Source of the DNA: Montifringilla adamsi
Lineage: Eukaryota; Chordata; Aves; Passeriformes; Passeridae
Length of the DNA stretch: 64,000 nt
Direction of reading: 5' to 3'
Assembly: GCA_017590115.1 (NCBI GenBank)
Contig: JAGGNK010007559.1
Location: 1,240,620-1,304,619 of the forward strand
Part shown: one piece after another, positions 1 through 12,100 of the stretch
How positions within the stretch are numbered: the first letter of the stretch is position 1
Layout of the letters: every line of letters begins with the position of its first letter
Program-made: the position numbers and the translations under genes
The notes under the pieces: generated by a model
Databases searched by the model: none
What the model was told of the DNA's origin: nothing
Seen by the model: only the letters and a program-made list of their open reading frames with translations

Positions 1-2400
1 CTGGAGCTCAACAACCGCCGTCTCTCCGTCAAGAATTCCTTCTGCAGGAAGAACGGCATCTACACCCGGTAGGGACCCCTGCCACAGCCCCCTCCCCGGG
101 CAGGGGAGCATCTTTGTCCATCCCTGCTCTGTCACGGCGTGGGGAGGGCTGGGGTCCCCGGGGGGGGGTGACTCTGATCTGCCCAATGTCCCCCAAAAGT
201 CCCTGACAGTGGGATTGGGGTTCTTGGGAGAGGGTTGGCACAGCTGAGGGGTGTCCCTGAGCCAACCCTATGGATCACTGGGGTTGTCCCCAAGTGGCCC
301 AGCCCCGAGTGGAGGGGACACACACTGACCATCCCCCTGCGTGTTCCCGAGGTCCCCACCCCGGCCCAGCCCCGGCAGCCTGCACTACTCGGACGAGGAC
401 GTGACCAAGTACAACGACCTGATCCCCGCCGAGAGCAGCAGCCTGACCGAGAAACCCTCCGAGGTCTCCGACTCCCAGGTGACCCCCGGGGCCGCACACG
501 GGGACAGGGACCCGGGGCGCGGTGGAAGGTGCTGGGAGCCCCCGCTGAGCATCAGCACGCTCCTGTGCCTGCCACGAGGCGGGTCCCGGTGCGCGTTTGG
601 GAGCTGCGCTGCTGCTCCCGCCCCATCCCGCTCTGCAGGCAGCAGCGTCCCTGTGGCTCGGTGGCACAGCGCCGAGGGAAGCTGGCACAGCCCCCGGCCC
701 GTGTGTGGGGATGTGACACTGCGGGGGGCTCCCAGAGCTGCTGGACACAGGGCACAGGGGACGGGAGGTCAGCGGGGCTGGGGGCTGTCCCGCTGCCCGG
801 TCGCTGGTGGCAACGTTCGCGGCTCTGCCAACTCTACAAAATGCCACTTTTGTCTTGTCCCGAGGCCACGGGCAGCTGTGGCCGGGCAGGAGCGTGGAGC
901 CCCGGGGAGGCCACGGGGCCGTCACCCCCAGGATGGATGCTGAGAGGCTGACACCCAGGGAGAGGTCCTGTGGGTCCCTAGGGCTGTCCCCGAGCAGGAG
1001 GGGGCCGTGCCCAGGGTGCCCCCCCGTCTCTGCCCGCACCGGCTGTTTCCTTGGCAGATGCCGGCTCCTCTCGCTGCGGCCTGAGCGGGGCTCGAGTGGC
1101 TTTTGAGGAGCTGTGAAGAGCTGCGGGAGCTGGCGCTGGCGCGGGGCAGTTCCCACCGCCCTCAATGGGCCCTTTGTGCGCCGCCGGAGAAGCTGAATCC
1201 AATTACCGGCAGAGCCCAAAAACACCCTCCCCGCCAGCCCCGGGGCATCGCGGCCTCGGCAGCGCTCAGGAACCTTTTGTATGAGGTTTTATTTTGTTTT
1301 AGCAAGAGGCAAAACCCCCCCAGTGATGCTGCAGCCGTCCCAGCCTTTAAATACTTTCGGGATGTGCTTGCCAGCATTCCCAAAAGAGCACTGGGAAAGC
1401 ACCAGGAAAGCACTGGAAATCACTGAATTATTCAGGCTGGAAAAGACCTCTGAGATCACTGAGCCCACGCTGTGCCCCATCCCCACCTTGTTCCCAGCCC
1501 AGAGCTCCGAGTGCCACATCCAGCCCCTCCTTGGTCACTCCAAACCTCCCTGGGCAGCCCCTGCCAGTGCCAGGCCCCCTTTTCCATGTGGAAATTCCTC
1601 CTGATATCCTGAACTCCCCTGGCACAGCTGGGTTCACTCAGTTTAGATGGCAACTAAAGCCATCTTTGCAAGGAGATCTTGGAAATCAGGATTCCCTAGG
1701 ATTTAAGTTTTAAGGAATCAGGATTGAAGAAATTGGAGCTCTTAGGCTGAACTGAGGTGGCATGTGCCCCTGAAGGGCCTGTGACACGCAGAGTGGGGCA
1801 GGGCTGGGGCACAGCCCGGGCTCAGAGCTCGGCAGTGCCAGCACCTTGTGCCCCCATGACAGGGCACAGGCTGGTCCTGCTCTTCTATCTGCAGCCTGAA
1901 TGCCTTTTATTTCTATTGGGGCCGTTCTCTCTCATGGGGCCGTTCTCTCATCCCATTTCAGGCAGCAGAGCCCGACCCCACTGAATTTTGGGGCTGTTGG
2001 GAGCTGTCCCCACCTCACCACCTTTCCCTGTCCTGTTTTTCAGGGCAGTGACAGCGAGTACGAGGTGGACCCCGGGCACCAGAAGGCACATTCCTTTGTC
2101 AACCACTACATCAGCGACCCCACCTACTACAACTCCTGGCGGCGGCAGCAGAAGGGCATCTCCCGGGCACAGGCCTACAGCTACACCGAGAGCGACTCGG
2201 GCGAGCCCGACCACACCCCGCTCTCCAACAGCACCTCCACGCAGCAGGGCAGCCTGTTCCGCCCCAAAGCCAGCAGGACTCCCACCCCCCAGACCCCCGG
2301 CAACGCCCCCAGCAGCCAGCCCGGGACCCTGTACCGCCCGCCCAGCAGCCTGGCCCCCGGCTCCAGAGCCCCCATCGCTGGGTTTTCCTCCTTCGTTTGA
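1..2400 (+). CDS. SDK2: Sidekick-2, last three coding exons (5'-partial)
   Basis: The cytoplasmic tail of sidekick-2, a homophilic immunoglobulin/fibronectin adhesion protein that guides synaptic layer choice in the retina. Coding pieces are 1-68 (partial; donor gtaggg), 352-478 (acceptor cccgag, donor gtgacc) and 2044-2400 (acceptor tttttcag, stop TGA 2398-2400). Phases agree (2, then 0). The last exon encodes 118 residues rich in Ser, Thr and Pro, containing [20 protein letters not shown] and ending in GFSSFV, the PDZ-binding C-terminus shared by sidekick proteins that binds MAGI-type scaffolds. The extracellular and membrane parts lie upstream of the window. SDK2 is preferred over SDK1 because the neighbours (CDC42EP4, CPSF4L, COG1, SSTR2) are those of SDK2 in human. 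The paralogue and gene order are known facts; the exon joins are read from sequence. Confidence 0.93.
1424..1645 (-). mobile_element. CR1-like LINE 3' fragment
   Basis: Lies in the last SDK2 intron. The bases at 1424-1480 (a tract like gaattattcaggctggaaaa followed by gacctctgagatcac) are the antisense of the usual avian CR1 3' end, and the bases to 1645 continue with the antisense of the CR1 3' region (lead-in cctggcacag). Identified by resemblance to the avian CR1 pattern, not by alignment. Confidence 0.6.
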
Positions 2401-3315
2401 TATTTAAAGAGAAGAAAAAGTAACAAACCCAAACCAACAAAACAGGAGAAGGAGGGGGAAAATTAGGAAAAAAGAAAAAAAAAAAAAAAGAAATTAAAGA
2501 AAAGCCCCAAGAAATTAAGAGAAAAGGAAAAAGCAGTGAGGGGAGAAGAGGAGGAAGGGGAGCAGCCCCAGGCTCCAGGGGTTTTCTGCTGGGTGCCAAC
2601 CAGCAGAAACCCAGGTCCCCTCCTTGGCCAAAGCTTCTGTGGCACGGACTCCTCTGATGAGGTGGGGCGGGGGGCTTGGGGTGCACCCACACCGCCCTTG
2701 GCACCCTTGGGGGCTGCCCCGGACCTGCTGCTGGACTCCAGTGGGTGCTGGGGGCTGGGTGAGGGGCTGCACCCGTGCCAAAGCCCGGCCCCTCCACTCG
2801 TGGCTCCCCCAGGACGTGGGGACAAGCAGAGACCCCCAGCTAGGGAGGGTGAGAGGAGCTCTGCTAAACTTAAAACCTCTGGACTTGAACTCCCCTCTCT
2901 GGACCCCCCAGGCTTTGGGGGAAGGATCCCAGGGGAAGATTCATTGCTGCCCTCCTTTGTGCCTGGCCCAGCACAGCCCCACAGAAGCCAGGACTGGAAC
3001 CCAGGAGAGCCCCAGTGGGGTGCACGTGGTGCTCAACCCCCCAATTCTGCACCCCGGGGCTCTGGTGAGGACTCAGATGAGGCAATGAGAGCCTCCCCTT
3101 GGCATTTCTGTGGTTTGGGGCTTTTTAATGGGGTTTTGTGCAGAGGCCTGGGGGTGCTGGGGGGTGTTGATGCCCGGGGGGTCTGTGGCCGTTTTGGGGG
3201 TGTCTGCACAGCCCCCACAGTGCCTATGGGTGAGCCAGCACCAGCCTGGCAGGGCCGCGGCGCCCGGGCTGAGCAGAGGGAGATGCCAATAAACAGCCTG
3301 AGGACAAGTGTGTCC
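2401..3315 (+). other. SDK2: SDK2 3' UTR with poly(A) signal
   Basis: Untranslated sequence after the SDK2 stop. It starts with an A-rich stretch (2401-2530, including a 15-base A run near 2480). The first AATAAA is at 3288-3293, followed by GT-rich sequence near 3305-3370, so cleavage near 3310 is likely. A 330-codon open frame over 2536-3528 has no recognisable protein features. Confidence 0.7.
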
Positions 3316-4986
3316 CCTCTCTGTCACCTTGCTCTGCCTGAGAAAGGTCCAATGCCATGTGTCTGTGTGTCCTGCTGCCCCACTGGGCCTGTGGCAGCCC
3401 TATGGCACCAGGAAGGAGCTGGGCAAGGGGTGCCAGAGGTGCTGGATACAGCCCAGAAGGGTGCAGGGAGTTGTGGTGGCCGTGTCCTCCACATTCCCAT
3501 TGTAGTGGGGTCTGGAGCTGTGGGATAATGGGGTGATGGGACAGCAGACCCCACTGCACCATGCTCTGGGCACTGCCAGCAGCAGCCCTGGCACTGGGGA
3601 TGGCTCCTGGGTTGTTCACAGCCGCCCTCTCTCGCTCTGCCCTTCGGGTCTGGCAGGAAATTCCAGGTGATGTGTTCAGGTTTCATCAGCTGCCGCCAGC
3701 GGGGGCTGGGGGTGGGGAGGGCTCACAAAGCACCAGGTCCATGCCAGGGGCTGCCAGGGCTGTGGGGGCTGCACAGTCCCTGTCACAGCACCTGGGAGCC
3801 CCTGGCAGCCACATCCTGGGACCCTCACTCTGGCGTGGGCAGGGGGCTGCCAGGGGAGCCTTGTGCAGGTGCTGCACTGAGGGACCAGTGCTGCAGCTCC
3901 TCCTTGGGCTGGGAGAGCTGGGCTGCAGTGCTGGACTTGCTGCCACAGTCACCGTCTGTCCCCACACCGGCTCACGGTGTCCCCAGAGCAGCTGGCATCG
4001 CTGCTGGGGGGCTCCTCTGGCCTGCTTGGAGCCGGTGCCCAAGGCAGCGCAGCCCCCAGGGGTGCCCATCCCCTCCTGGGCAGCACGGGGAGCCCTGGCA
4101 CCCCACTCCTGGGCGCAGTGACATGGGACAGAGGGCTGGCTGAACAAATCCTACTCCTCGTGTACAGCCCAGCTCCAGCCCCGGGCGTCCCGGCTTGTGC
4201 AAGAGGGACATTCCTCCCACCGGGACACGGGGTGGGGCAGGTCTGGGGAGCCGAGCAGCACAGGTGAGCTGCCAGGGCAAGGAATGCTGCTTGTGCAAGG
4301 GATGCCACCCCTGCAAGGGGCATTCCCTGTGACAGAGATGCTCTTGGTACCGGGGTGGGTCGCTGGTGAGGGTGTGCCCTGGTGAGGGCTGTGCCAGCCC
4401 TGCGAGCAGTGGGCACAGAGCTCCCCAGACCCATCTCCATCCCGGGACGGGATGCTCGCCCTGGGTCCCACCCGTGGGGGATCTGCCTGTGCTCCCCAGC
4501 ACCGGGCAGGTGCGGCTCTCCTCCCCTGACCCAGCTGATCCCTGGCTGCCAGGAGGTGCCCGAGGGTGCAGCCACACCTGCGGCAGGTTCGGCGCTGGCG
4601 CCGTGCCCCGGGGTGACGCCGCCGCCGGGGCTGTGGCCGCGGTGCCAGGTGGCGACGGTGGCGAGGGCGGGAGGAGCCCTCCGAGCCCGCGGTTTCCCAC
4701 GGCCGAGGGATGCAGTGCCCGAGGAAGGGGAGAGATCCCACTTCCCACCATGGCAGAGGGTGCTGTGGGCACGGCAGGGGTGGGCTGGGTGCCAGCGGCA
4801 CGGGTGAGAGCTCTTGCTCGGCTGTGCTGCCTCAGTTTCCCCATGGAACACAGGAAGTGGAACCAGCCAGGCTCACAGGGGAAGGCACCGAGCCTGGCCA
4901 CCTCTCTCCCACCTCTGCTTCCAACCAGCTCTTTCCCAAATTCCTTCCCCACCATCCTGGCTCAAGGCAGAGGGCCACCACCACCT

Positions 4987-5102
4987 GTTCCCATTCCCGT
5001 TCCCGTTCCCATTTCCACTCCTGTTCCCATTCCCACTCCCATTCGCACTCTCACTCCCGTCCCTGTTCCCACTCCCATTCCCATTCCTGTTCCCGTTCCC
5101 CT
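4987..5102. repeat. Degenerate CCCATT/CCCGTT hexanucleotide repeat
   Basis: About nineteen tandem hexamers of the form CCC(A/G)TT with scattered substitutions, ending at the cctccgggct boundary. It is purely pyrimidine-rich on the + strand. Confidence 0.9.
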
Positions 5103-5748
5103 CCGGGCTGCTCCGTGCCGGTCAGGCGGGGTGAGCTGTCAGCACCGATCACTCCCCGAGGACCAAACCAGCCTTGACGTTTCTCCCGAGCGGGCGCTGC
5201 TCCTGCCCTGTGGTTTTCCTGAGGGCAGAGCAGGGCAGAGCCAAAGGGGGGCACAGGGGACACGAGGCAGCCCCAGATGTGGTGGGTGGATGGGGCAGCG
5301 CTGAAGCAGGAGCTGTTCCCTTCTCCAGTTGTGATGAGGAGATGCTGATGTGCCAAAAATCAGGGTTGTGGCCGATAAAGCTGGGCTGCAATCTGTGATT
5401 TGTTTTAATTTATTTATTTTAGAAGCAGCCTGGGCTCTCCCTGTCCTCCAGATATCTCCAGTTCCCTGTCGGCTCCTGGGACAGAGCCAAGTGTGTCATG
5501 TCCCCACCTTTCCCTTGCCTTGGGGACAGGGACAGCCCCTCCTGCCACACCAGGGGCCAGACGGGGCTCGGCGCATCCTCAGAGCCCCGGTGCCCGGGGC
5601 ACTGCTCCGTGCCAGGCTGGCAGGAGAGGGGAGGAGAGCAGCGCAGAGGACAGAGGCAGGTCTGTGCCCCCTGTCCTGTCCCACGCCGTGGGTGCCCTGG
5701 AGGGGTCCCTGTGCCAGGGCAGGGGCAGAAGCCTCACTCCAGGTGGGA

Positions 5749-5990
5749 CCATGGAATGGTTTGGGTTGAAAGGGGTCTCAAGTATCATCGAGCTCCAGGC
5801 TGGAAAGGCAGCTGTCCTGAAGGGCTGCAGCCCAACCAAGTGATGGATTCCTCGAGGAAAACCATCCCCATTCCCTGGCACTGCCAGCCAGGAGGGGGTG
5901 CCAGCTGGGAAAGGTGAGGGGCTGCACGGAGAACCTGCCCACGGCACCCAGCTGGTGCTGGTGCCCACCTGGCCAAGGTGCCAGCAGGGA
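5749..5990 (-). mobile_element. CR1-like LINE 3' fragment
   Basis: Begins with atggaatggtttgggttgaa, the reverse complement of the CR1 3' terminus, followed by the usual antisense tail (aggggtctcaagtatcatcg). The distal part is diverged, so the right boundary is approximate. Confidence 0.55.
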
Positions 5991-6153
5991 GGGGCAGAGA
6001 ATCCTGCCGGGGCTCTCCGGGTGCCTGCTCAGCCCTGGCTGAACGCTGTGGGGAAGGGCTGAACCCCCGGGATGTGGGGGTGTCTGTGGGGTTAACGGGG
6101 GGTTCTGGCAGCAGCCAGCGCTGGGCCGCGGGGCTGGAGGGATCTTGGGGGGG

Positions 6154-6515
6154 NNNNNNNNNNNNNNNNNNNNNNNNNNNNNNNNNNNNNNNNNNNNNNN
6201 NNNNNNNNNNNNNNNNNNNNNNNNNNNNNNNNNNNNNNNNNNNNNNNNNNNNNNNNNNNNNNNNNNNNNNNNNNNNNNNNNNNNNNNNNNNNNNNNNNNN
6301 NNNNNNNNNNNNNNNNNNNNNNNNNNNNNNNNNNNNNNNNNNNNNNNNNNNNNNNNNNNNNNNNNNNNNNNNNNNNNNNNNNNNNNNNNNNNNNNNNNNN
6401 NNNNNNNNNNNNNNNNNNNNNNNNNNNNNNNNNNNNNNNNNNNNNNNNNNNNNNNNNNNNNNNNNNNNNNNNNNNNNNNNNNNNNNNNNNNNNNNNNNNN
6501 NNNNNNNNNNNNNNN
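6154..6515. other. Assembly gap (362 N) between G runs
   Basis: All bases are N. The left flank ends in gggggg and the right flank starts ttg followed by about 14 G, so a G-rich sequence that resists sequencing is the likely cause. Open frames crossing it are not evidence of a gene. Confidence 0.98.
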
Positions 6516-8389
6516 TTGGGGGGGGGGGGGGGCTGTGGGGGCAGCGCTTTGTTCTGGCACCCTGGGGTGTCCGGACAGTGATCCCCCAGCTCGGGGGAGC
6601 TTCCCGCTGGCTCGGCAGCGCCGGCAGACAAAGCTGGCAGGCGCTGGCAGCAGGAGGAGGGGATGGGGCTGCCGGGAACCCGGGCACTTCTCCCTGCCCT
6701 GCTTTTCAAAGTGCTTTTCAAGCCTTTTCTTTTTTTCTTTGCTTTCAAAAGCTGCTGAGAAGCAGCAAAAGGAGCCGGCGATGGCTGAGGAAGGGCGGGA
6801 GCGATCCGTGCTCCAGAGCCGCCCAGCAGCCCGGGCTCCCTCCCCAGGGCCCAGGGGCTCCAAGGGGAGGGGGCCCGTCTCTCCCAGGCAGTTTTTCAAG
6901 TTGAGTGAGTGCCTGCTCTTCCCAGCCGGAGCCAGGCCAGCCCGCGGGAGCCTTCCCGGCGGCTCCCACCAGCCGGGTGATGTTAATCCCTGCCGACTGC
7001 GCTGTCTCAGCCATCTCCACGCTCCCGTGACAGCGTCAGGTGAGGCGAGCAGCGCTGCACCGGACTCCCACCAGCCTTCCAGTACCTACACTCTCACGTG
7101 AGAGGGTCGAGATGAGCCTGGGGGCTGGGACCAACCCTCCTCCTCTTCCTCACCTACCAAAAACCTACTGCTGCATCCGCAGGTGGCGCCACCTCAACCG
7201 CAGGCCCGGGGCTTTGCCTCTGGCCTCAGCTTCTCTGTATGGAGAGCAAGGAAAATAAAATTTGCCAATAAAATGAGCTATGAAAACGGCACTGGAGGAA
7301 GCAGCACAGCCCAGGATGGAGACGTGAGCGGGATGGTACTGGACACCAGGGCTGGGGGCAGAGCTGTGCCCTGGCTGCCAATCCCAGCATCTCCGCAGTG
7401 CCTAGCTGGCCCTCGCTGCCCGCTCCGTGGTGACACCCCTTCCTTCCGACGGAGGGAAGCGTCAGTCCCAGCTGAGCCACCCCAGTGCTGCCCACCCAGC
7501 GCTGTCACAACTGGATCGGGGACTGGAGCTCCTTGCACCGGTGACACGAGAAACCTCCGGACCCCGCAGCGTCGTGTCCCAGACCCCAAGAGACCCGAGA
7601 CCCCAAGAGTGGCGTGGCCAGAGCATCCCAGCACCCCACTCGCCACCCCCCTGCCTCCCTCCGCGGAGACGCCAGACTCTCCGGAATAGCCAAGAAACGC
7701 TGCATGAGGCGGGTTCGGGATAATCTGGGATCTCCCGCCCCTTTTCTCCCACAAAGGTCTGGTCTTAATCCCCTCGAGCGAGCGAGCAGCGGCTGTGCAG
7801 AGCAGCGCTCTCCCTTTCAGCCCAGTGTCCGTGGGGCTGGGATGATCTCGGGACTCACCCCAGTGCCGGGGGGGGGGGGGCCGTGAAATCCATCCCGGGG
7901 GCCGTGGAGTCCCCCACCAGCACCCACACTGAGCACCTGGGGTGACCACGGACCCCCTGCCATCGTGTCCCACCCACTCACGGCCTGGAGGGACGCCAGG
8001 GTCCCCCTAAAAGGGATAGAGCAGTAGGACTGGCTGCGGACAGGGAGATGGTAGCAGAGGAGGGATGTGGGTGCAGCCTAGCGGGTGTCACGGTCACGGG
8101 TGGAACGGGTACATCTGAGGCTGAAGCCGCCTCCCCCTGGCATCTCAGGGCGGTTCTTAACTGCCCTTAATTAAGTAGAGTGGGTCACCCACCACCACCT
8201 CAGCCTCGCCGCCCTGCCAGGGGTGCGGCCAGCTCCGCTCTCTGCCTCTGGGGATCCCAATCGTGACACCCCGCGGGAAGAGCCCCGTGCCCGGCCGGTG
8301 CCTCCATCCCCCGGGGGTGCCGGTCCCCCACTCCTGACCCCTCTCCTGTCCCTGTCCCTGTGCCCCCAGCCCCGGGCGGGGTCCAGGGT

Positions 8390-9130
8390 TCCGCCCCACT
8401 CGGGTTTGAATGGAGGGCGTGGGACCGCCCCGTGACGTAGCGCTGTGCCATTGGTCCGGGCGGGGCGATGATGTCATCGCCGTGCGGGGGGGGGGGCCGC
8501 TGCGTTCCGGCGCGGCGCGGCCATGGACCGGCGGCGGCGGCGGGGCCCGGGTGAGCAGGTACGGGGGGGACACCGGGGGCTCCGGGGGTCGCGGCGGCCC
8601 GGCAAAGCTCGGCCCCGCTCGGCCAGGTCCGGCCCGGCTCGGCTCGGCTCGTCCCGGCGTGCGGGGATCCCCGCCGCGCTCAGCTCGGCTATTGTCCGGC
8701 GGGCGGGTCCCCGGCGCTGCTGCGCTCCGGTACCGGGCAGAGGGGCGGCCGGGACCCCCCGCCTCGTTCCCTGCCGGGCCATGGGGCCGCTGCGCGGCGC
8801 GGGTGGGCGAAGGGGTTAACAGGATGCGGAGCGCTGTTTGCCCAGCGCGGGGCACCGGCCCGGCTCACCACACCCCGCCCCACCGGCGATCGGCGCCCGT
8901 TCGCTCCGCCGAGCCCCGCGCGGGGGTGGCGGCGGCAGGAGCTGGCGGTGGTTGCGGCCGGGGCGGTGGCTGCCCGCGGCCCGTGTCGGGAAGGTGGATC
9001 CTCGGCGCGCTGGAGCGGCTCCAGCGGCACCCCGGGGCTGGCCGGGGCTGGGCGCCGGCGGCTGCTGAGTCAGAGCCGCCCGAAAAATCCCCGTCCCGCT
9101 CATTCCCCGGTGGCCCCGGACAGGGGTCCC
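8390..9130 (+). promoter_or_regulatory. CDC42EP4: CpG-island promoter and likely noncoding exon 1 of CDC42EP4
   Basis: A very CpG-rich block. Elements in order are a CRE-like tgacgta (8433-8439), an inverted CCAAT box in ccattgg (8448-8454), an ATF/CRE-like tgatgtcatc (8468-8477) and then a G run. A candidate first exon ends at 8550 (ccgg before gtgagc) or 8558 (gcag before gtacgg). It would splice to the exon that starts at 13610 (acceptor ctcccctag), which carries the CDC42EP4 start. An ATG at 8523 starting M-D-R-R-R-R-R would be a short upstream frame: spliced from 8550 it stops after 14 codons in exon 2. Exon 1 is inferred from island position and the donors; there is no transcript evidence. 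Confidence 0.6.
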
Positions 9131-12100
9131 GGCTGACCGCAGCCTGCCCTCCGCCCCGCTGCCCGTCCCTGGGCGGCACACACCGCTGCCAAGGGTGCCC
9201 GGAGAGAGGCACTGCCCGGCTCTGACGGCGCTGGGCACGGGGCTGGCTCCCAGACCCGCTCCGGTGCCCGTAGAACCGCGGGTCCGTGGGCAGCGAGCGC
9301 TCACGGGGCGCTGGACTCGTCCCACGCCGCCCCGGTTTGACCCCGGCAGCATCAGCAGCGCGGAGTATAGATGTTTCCAAGCGCCGAATCTATGGATCAG
9401 CAAGGCTGTTCCAAAGGGAGTTGGGATCTATAGAGCAGGAGAGCTGTTCTGAAGGGATCGTTAATGGGCTCTCGGGGGGAAACTGAGGCACAGCGTGCGA
9501 TCTCTGCAGCCAGGACAGGGCTCGTTCCCCAGCCGGGCACGCAGTAAACAAATGTGTTTTGGACGCAGCTCCCTCGGAAACCGTGGAGCGACTCCAGTGA
9601 GGTTTAGCACCGAGGAGGCTCAGTGTGTTTGGGGGTGCAGAGCGAGCCTGGCCTGAACCCCGATCCCCGGCTCCGTGCCCGGGCTGAGCGGCCGCGGGGC
9701 TCCCTCCCCGGCCCCCAGCGCCAGCCCCGCGGCCGCCGGCGTTGTGCTGACCGTGCCGGTCGCTCCCTTTGTTCGCTGCGTTTTGTCCTGAGCACAAACA
9801 GCCGCCCAGGGCCCCCCGAGCCGGCCGGGGCGGCTCCGGGCCCCCGGCAGGTAGAAAGCCGGGGCCGCACCGTGGGAAGTCTGCCTGCTAACTTCCCGTC
9901 CACCCCAGCGAAACCGCAGGAATCCGGAGCCCGGCAGGTCGGGAGGTCTGCTCAGCCCCGGTATGCTGTGGCAGCCCGGCCAGCCCCTGTTGCAGAGACA
10001 GAGCCAGGGCCAGCGAGGAGATAACCTTTCCCCCCGGAAAAGTCCCCTCCTGGCCCTGCAGAGCCTCGGGCTGGTTCGTGGCCCCGGAGCCGGAGGATTT
10101 ATGGCCCTGTGCGTGTTCTGGCGTGTCCTGCCAGCGGTTCCTTGCTGAACTCTGGCTACCTCCTGTCTCTTGGCAGTCCCTCCGGGAGCGCTTCTCTGCT
10201 TTTGGCACAGGCGGTGAGTTCCCAGCCCGGTGCTGATCCGTGTGCCGAGAGCCCTGGTGGGAGCCAAGCTTCTCCTCCCTCCCCGTGTGCCATCTCTCCA
10301 TCCCCGGCTCTGGAGCTCGCTGCCAGTGCCTTTCCCACTTCCAGATGCCGCTCGGTGCATCCCGGGGTTGCGCTGCAGCGGCGTCCCGATGCCAGGGACA
10401 GGACCAGACCCGTCACCGCGCCGGGGTGGGGGCGGTCACCGGGCGCCGGGGCTGCCCGCACTGACAGCTCCGCCTGGCCCCAGGCCCTGGGAAGACTCGC
10501 TGGGGAGCAGAACCGAGGGTGTGACAGCGGCTGGGTCCCCTCCTCGGCCGGCAGTGGAAGGGTGTGATCCGTGCCCTGTCTCCGCTGCTGTCTGCCAGGC
10601 TCCAACATCAAAGGATCAAAGGATCCCCGAGGGGCAGCGCACCCCAGAGTGGGGCTGAGCGGGCGGGGTGGCCTCCCTGTCCCGTGTGTGGCTGCTCCCT
10701 GGCCCTGGGCAGTGTGGGGGACCCGACCGGTCCAGCACAGCCCCTGTCCCAGCGCCGGGCAGGGCGGGGAGAGCATCCTCTGATCTCGGGGTGCTGCCTG
10801 GGGGGCTCTGCATGGGGAAGCCGGGGAGCTCGTTTGGAGCCGGCTGGGCCAGCCAGGATGCTTTCCCAGCTTGGCTTTCCCAGCCTTTGAGCGGGAAGAG
10901 CTGGGGGCAGGATGCACGGGAATGTGGCTGGACTTGGCGTTTCTCCTGTGTGCACTCACTCGCTGGCCTCCTTCTCTGAGCCACTTTTGCTCTGGTCCCC
11001 ACGGGTGACTGATGCTGGGCAGGATGAGATGGAGAGGATGGAGGGGCGGGGGGGGTCTCGTGGGAAGCCTGCACCATCAGGGCACGTGGGCCTGGCCAGG
11101 GCTGTCCCAGTTCTGTGCTGGCTGCGCTGTCCTACAAGCAGACATTCATTTACAGGGACAATTGTGTCCCTGGGCTCCTCAGGTTCTCACTCCTCAGAGT
11201 GAGATCCCACAGGGCTCAGAGGGCAGGTGGGAGGCAGCACAGGGCTGTCAGTACAAGTTATCCCTCTTGTCCTTGACCCGTGTGTGCAGGCACTGTCCCC
11301 TCTTCTTGCCCCAAAGCCCTGCTGGGGCTTGGCTCTGCTCTGGGCTCGCTGCCCCGGGATGGGCAGCACTGCCAGGTGCCCGCGAAGTCTCTCGGGTTAC
11401 CAGCAGCTTCCCCTGGTAGGTGCCTGGAAAGGCCAGCGATGCCTCCCTGGCCTGGTTTCCTTTGTGAAAGCACCGGCAGCGGGAATGTCACAGGATCTGC
11501 TCTCCCCAAGCGAGAGGAGGAGAAAAGGGCTCTGTGTCCAGCTCCCCAGGCTGGACTGTGTGGGCAGCACTGACCATCTGTGCTGCCATCGCCTCTCGGG
11601 GTGAGCTGGGAGCGAAGCATCGAGGGATGGTGGAGATTTTGGCTGCTGTGGAGACGCTCTGTGGGCTGGAGTGTTTAGGGGAGGGGGCCACGCTGCTGCT
11701 GTGGAAGCTGTGAGGGTGATGGAGCACTGCTGGCCCGGCTGGGACTGCTCCAACCTCCCGGTGGCCCCTTTGCCGCGGCTTGCAAAGTATCTTACAAATG
11801 CTGAACTTGGCCCCGAAATCTAAATACAACGGAGGGACAGTCCCCAGATGGCCTAAATCAGCAGCACGGTTGCCTGGCCCAGCTGGGGAGCTCGCCGGGA
11901 GTGTTTGTTTTATGGAAAACCAGAGGCTGCAGGAATGCTGGCCTGGAAGGAGACTTTGGAAAGGGAGAGCGTTTGTGCCATGCACGCGCGCCCGGCCGGG
12001 CGTGCAGGAGATCCCAGAGAGGGAGCAGGGCCCAGCGAGCTGCTCCTCTGGGCTGGGATGGGCTGAGGGGGAAGGAATTCCCCTGGCTCCTGCTTTGAGG

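Larger units (their letters stand above)
3316..8389. other. Intergenic region between SDK2 and CDC42EP4
   Basis: No exon or RNA gene is recognised. It contains a CCCATT-type repeat (4987-5102), a CR1 remnant (5749-5990), the large gap (6154-6515) with poly-G flanks, and another G run near 7868-7881. Isolated AATAAA matches near 7254 and 7267 have no supporting gene structure. Long open frames here are GC-driven and low in protein-like content. Confidence 0.6.

Noticed and set aside
2536..3528. 330-codon frame after SDK2
   Set aside because: Covers the SDK2 3' UTR and its poly(A) signal; low-complexity composition.
5778..6904. 300-370-codon frames across the gap on both strands
   Set aside because: Their length comes from N codons counted as open.
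7249..7272. Paired AATAAA motifs near 7254 and 7267
   Set aside because: No upstream exon or open frame with family resemblance; chance matches in a locally A-rich patch.
8410..9225. 271-codon frame in the CDC42EP4 CpG island
   Set aside because: Arg/Gly/Pro/Ala-rich translation of CpG sequence; crosses likely splice donors and has no family resemblance.
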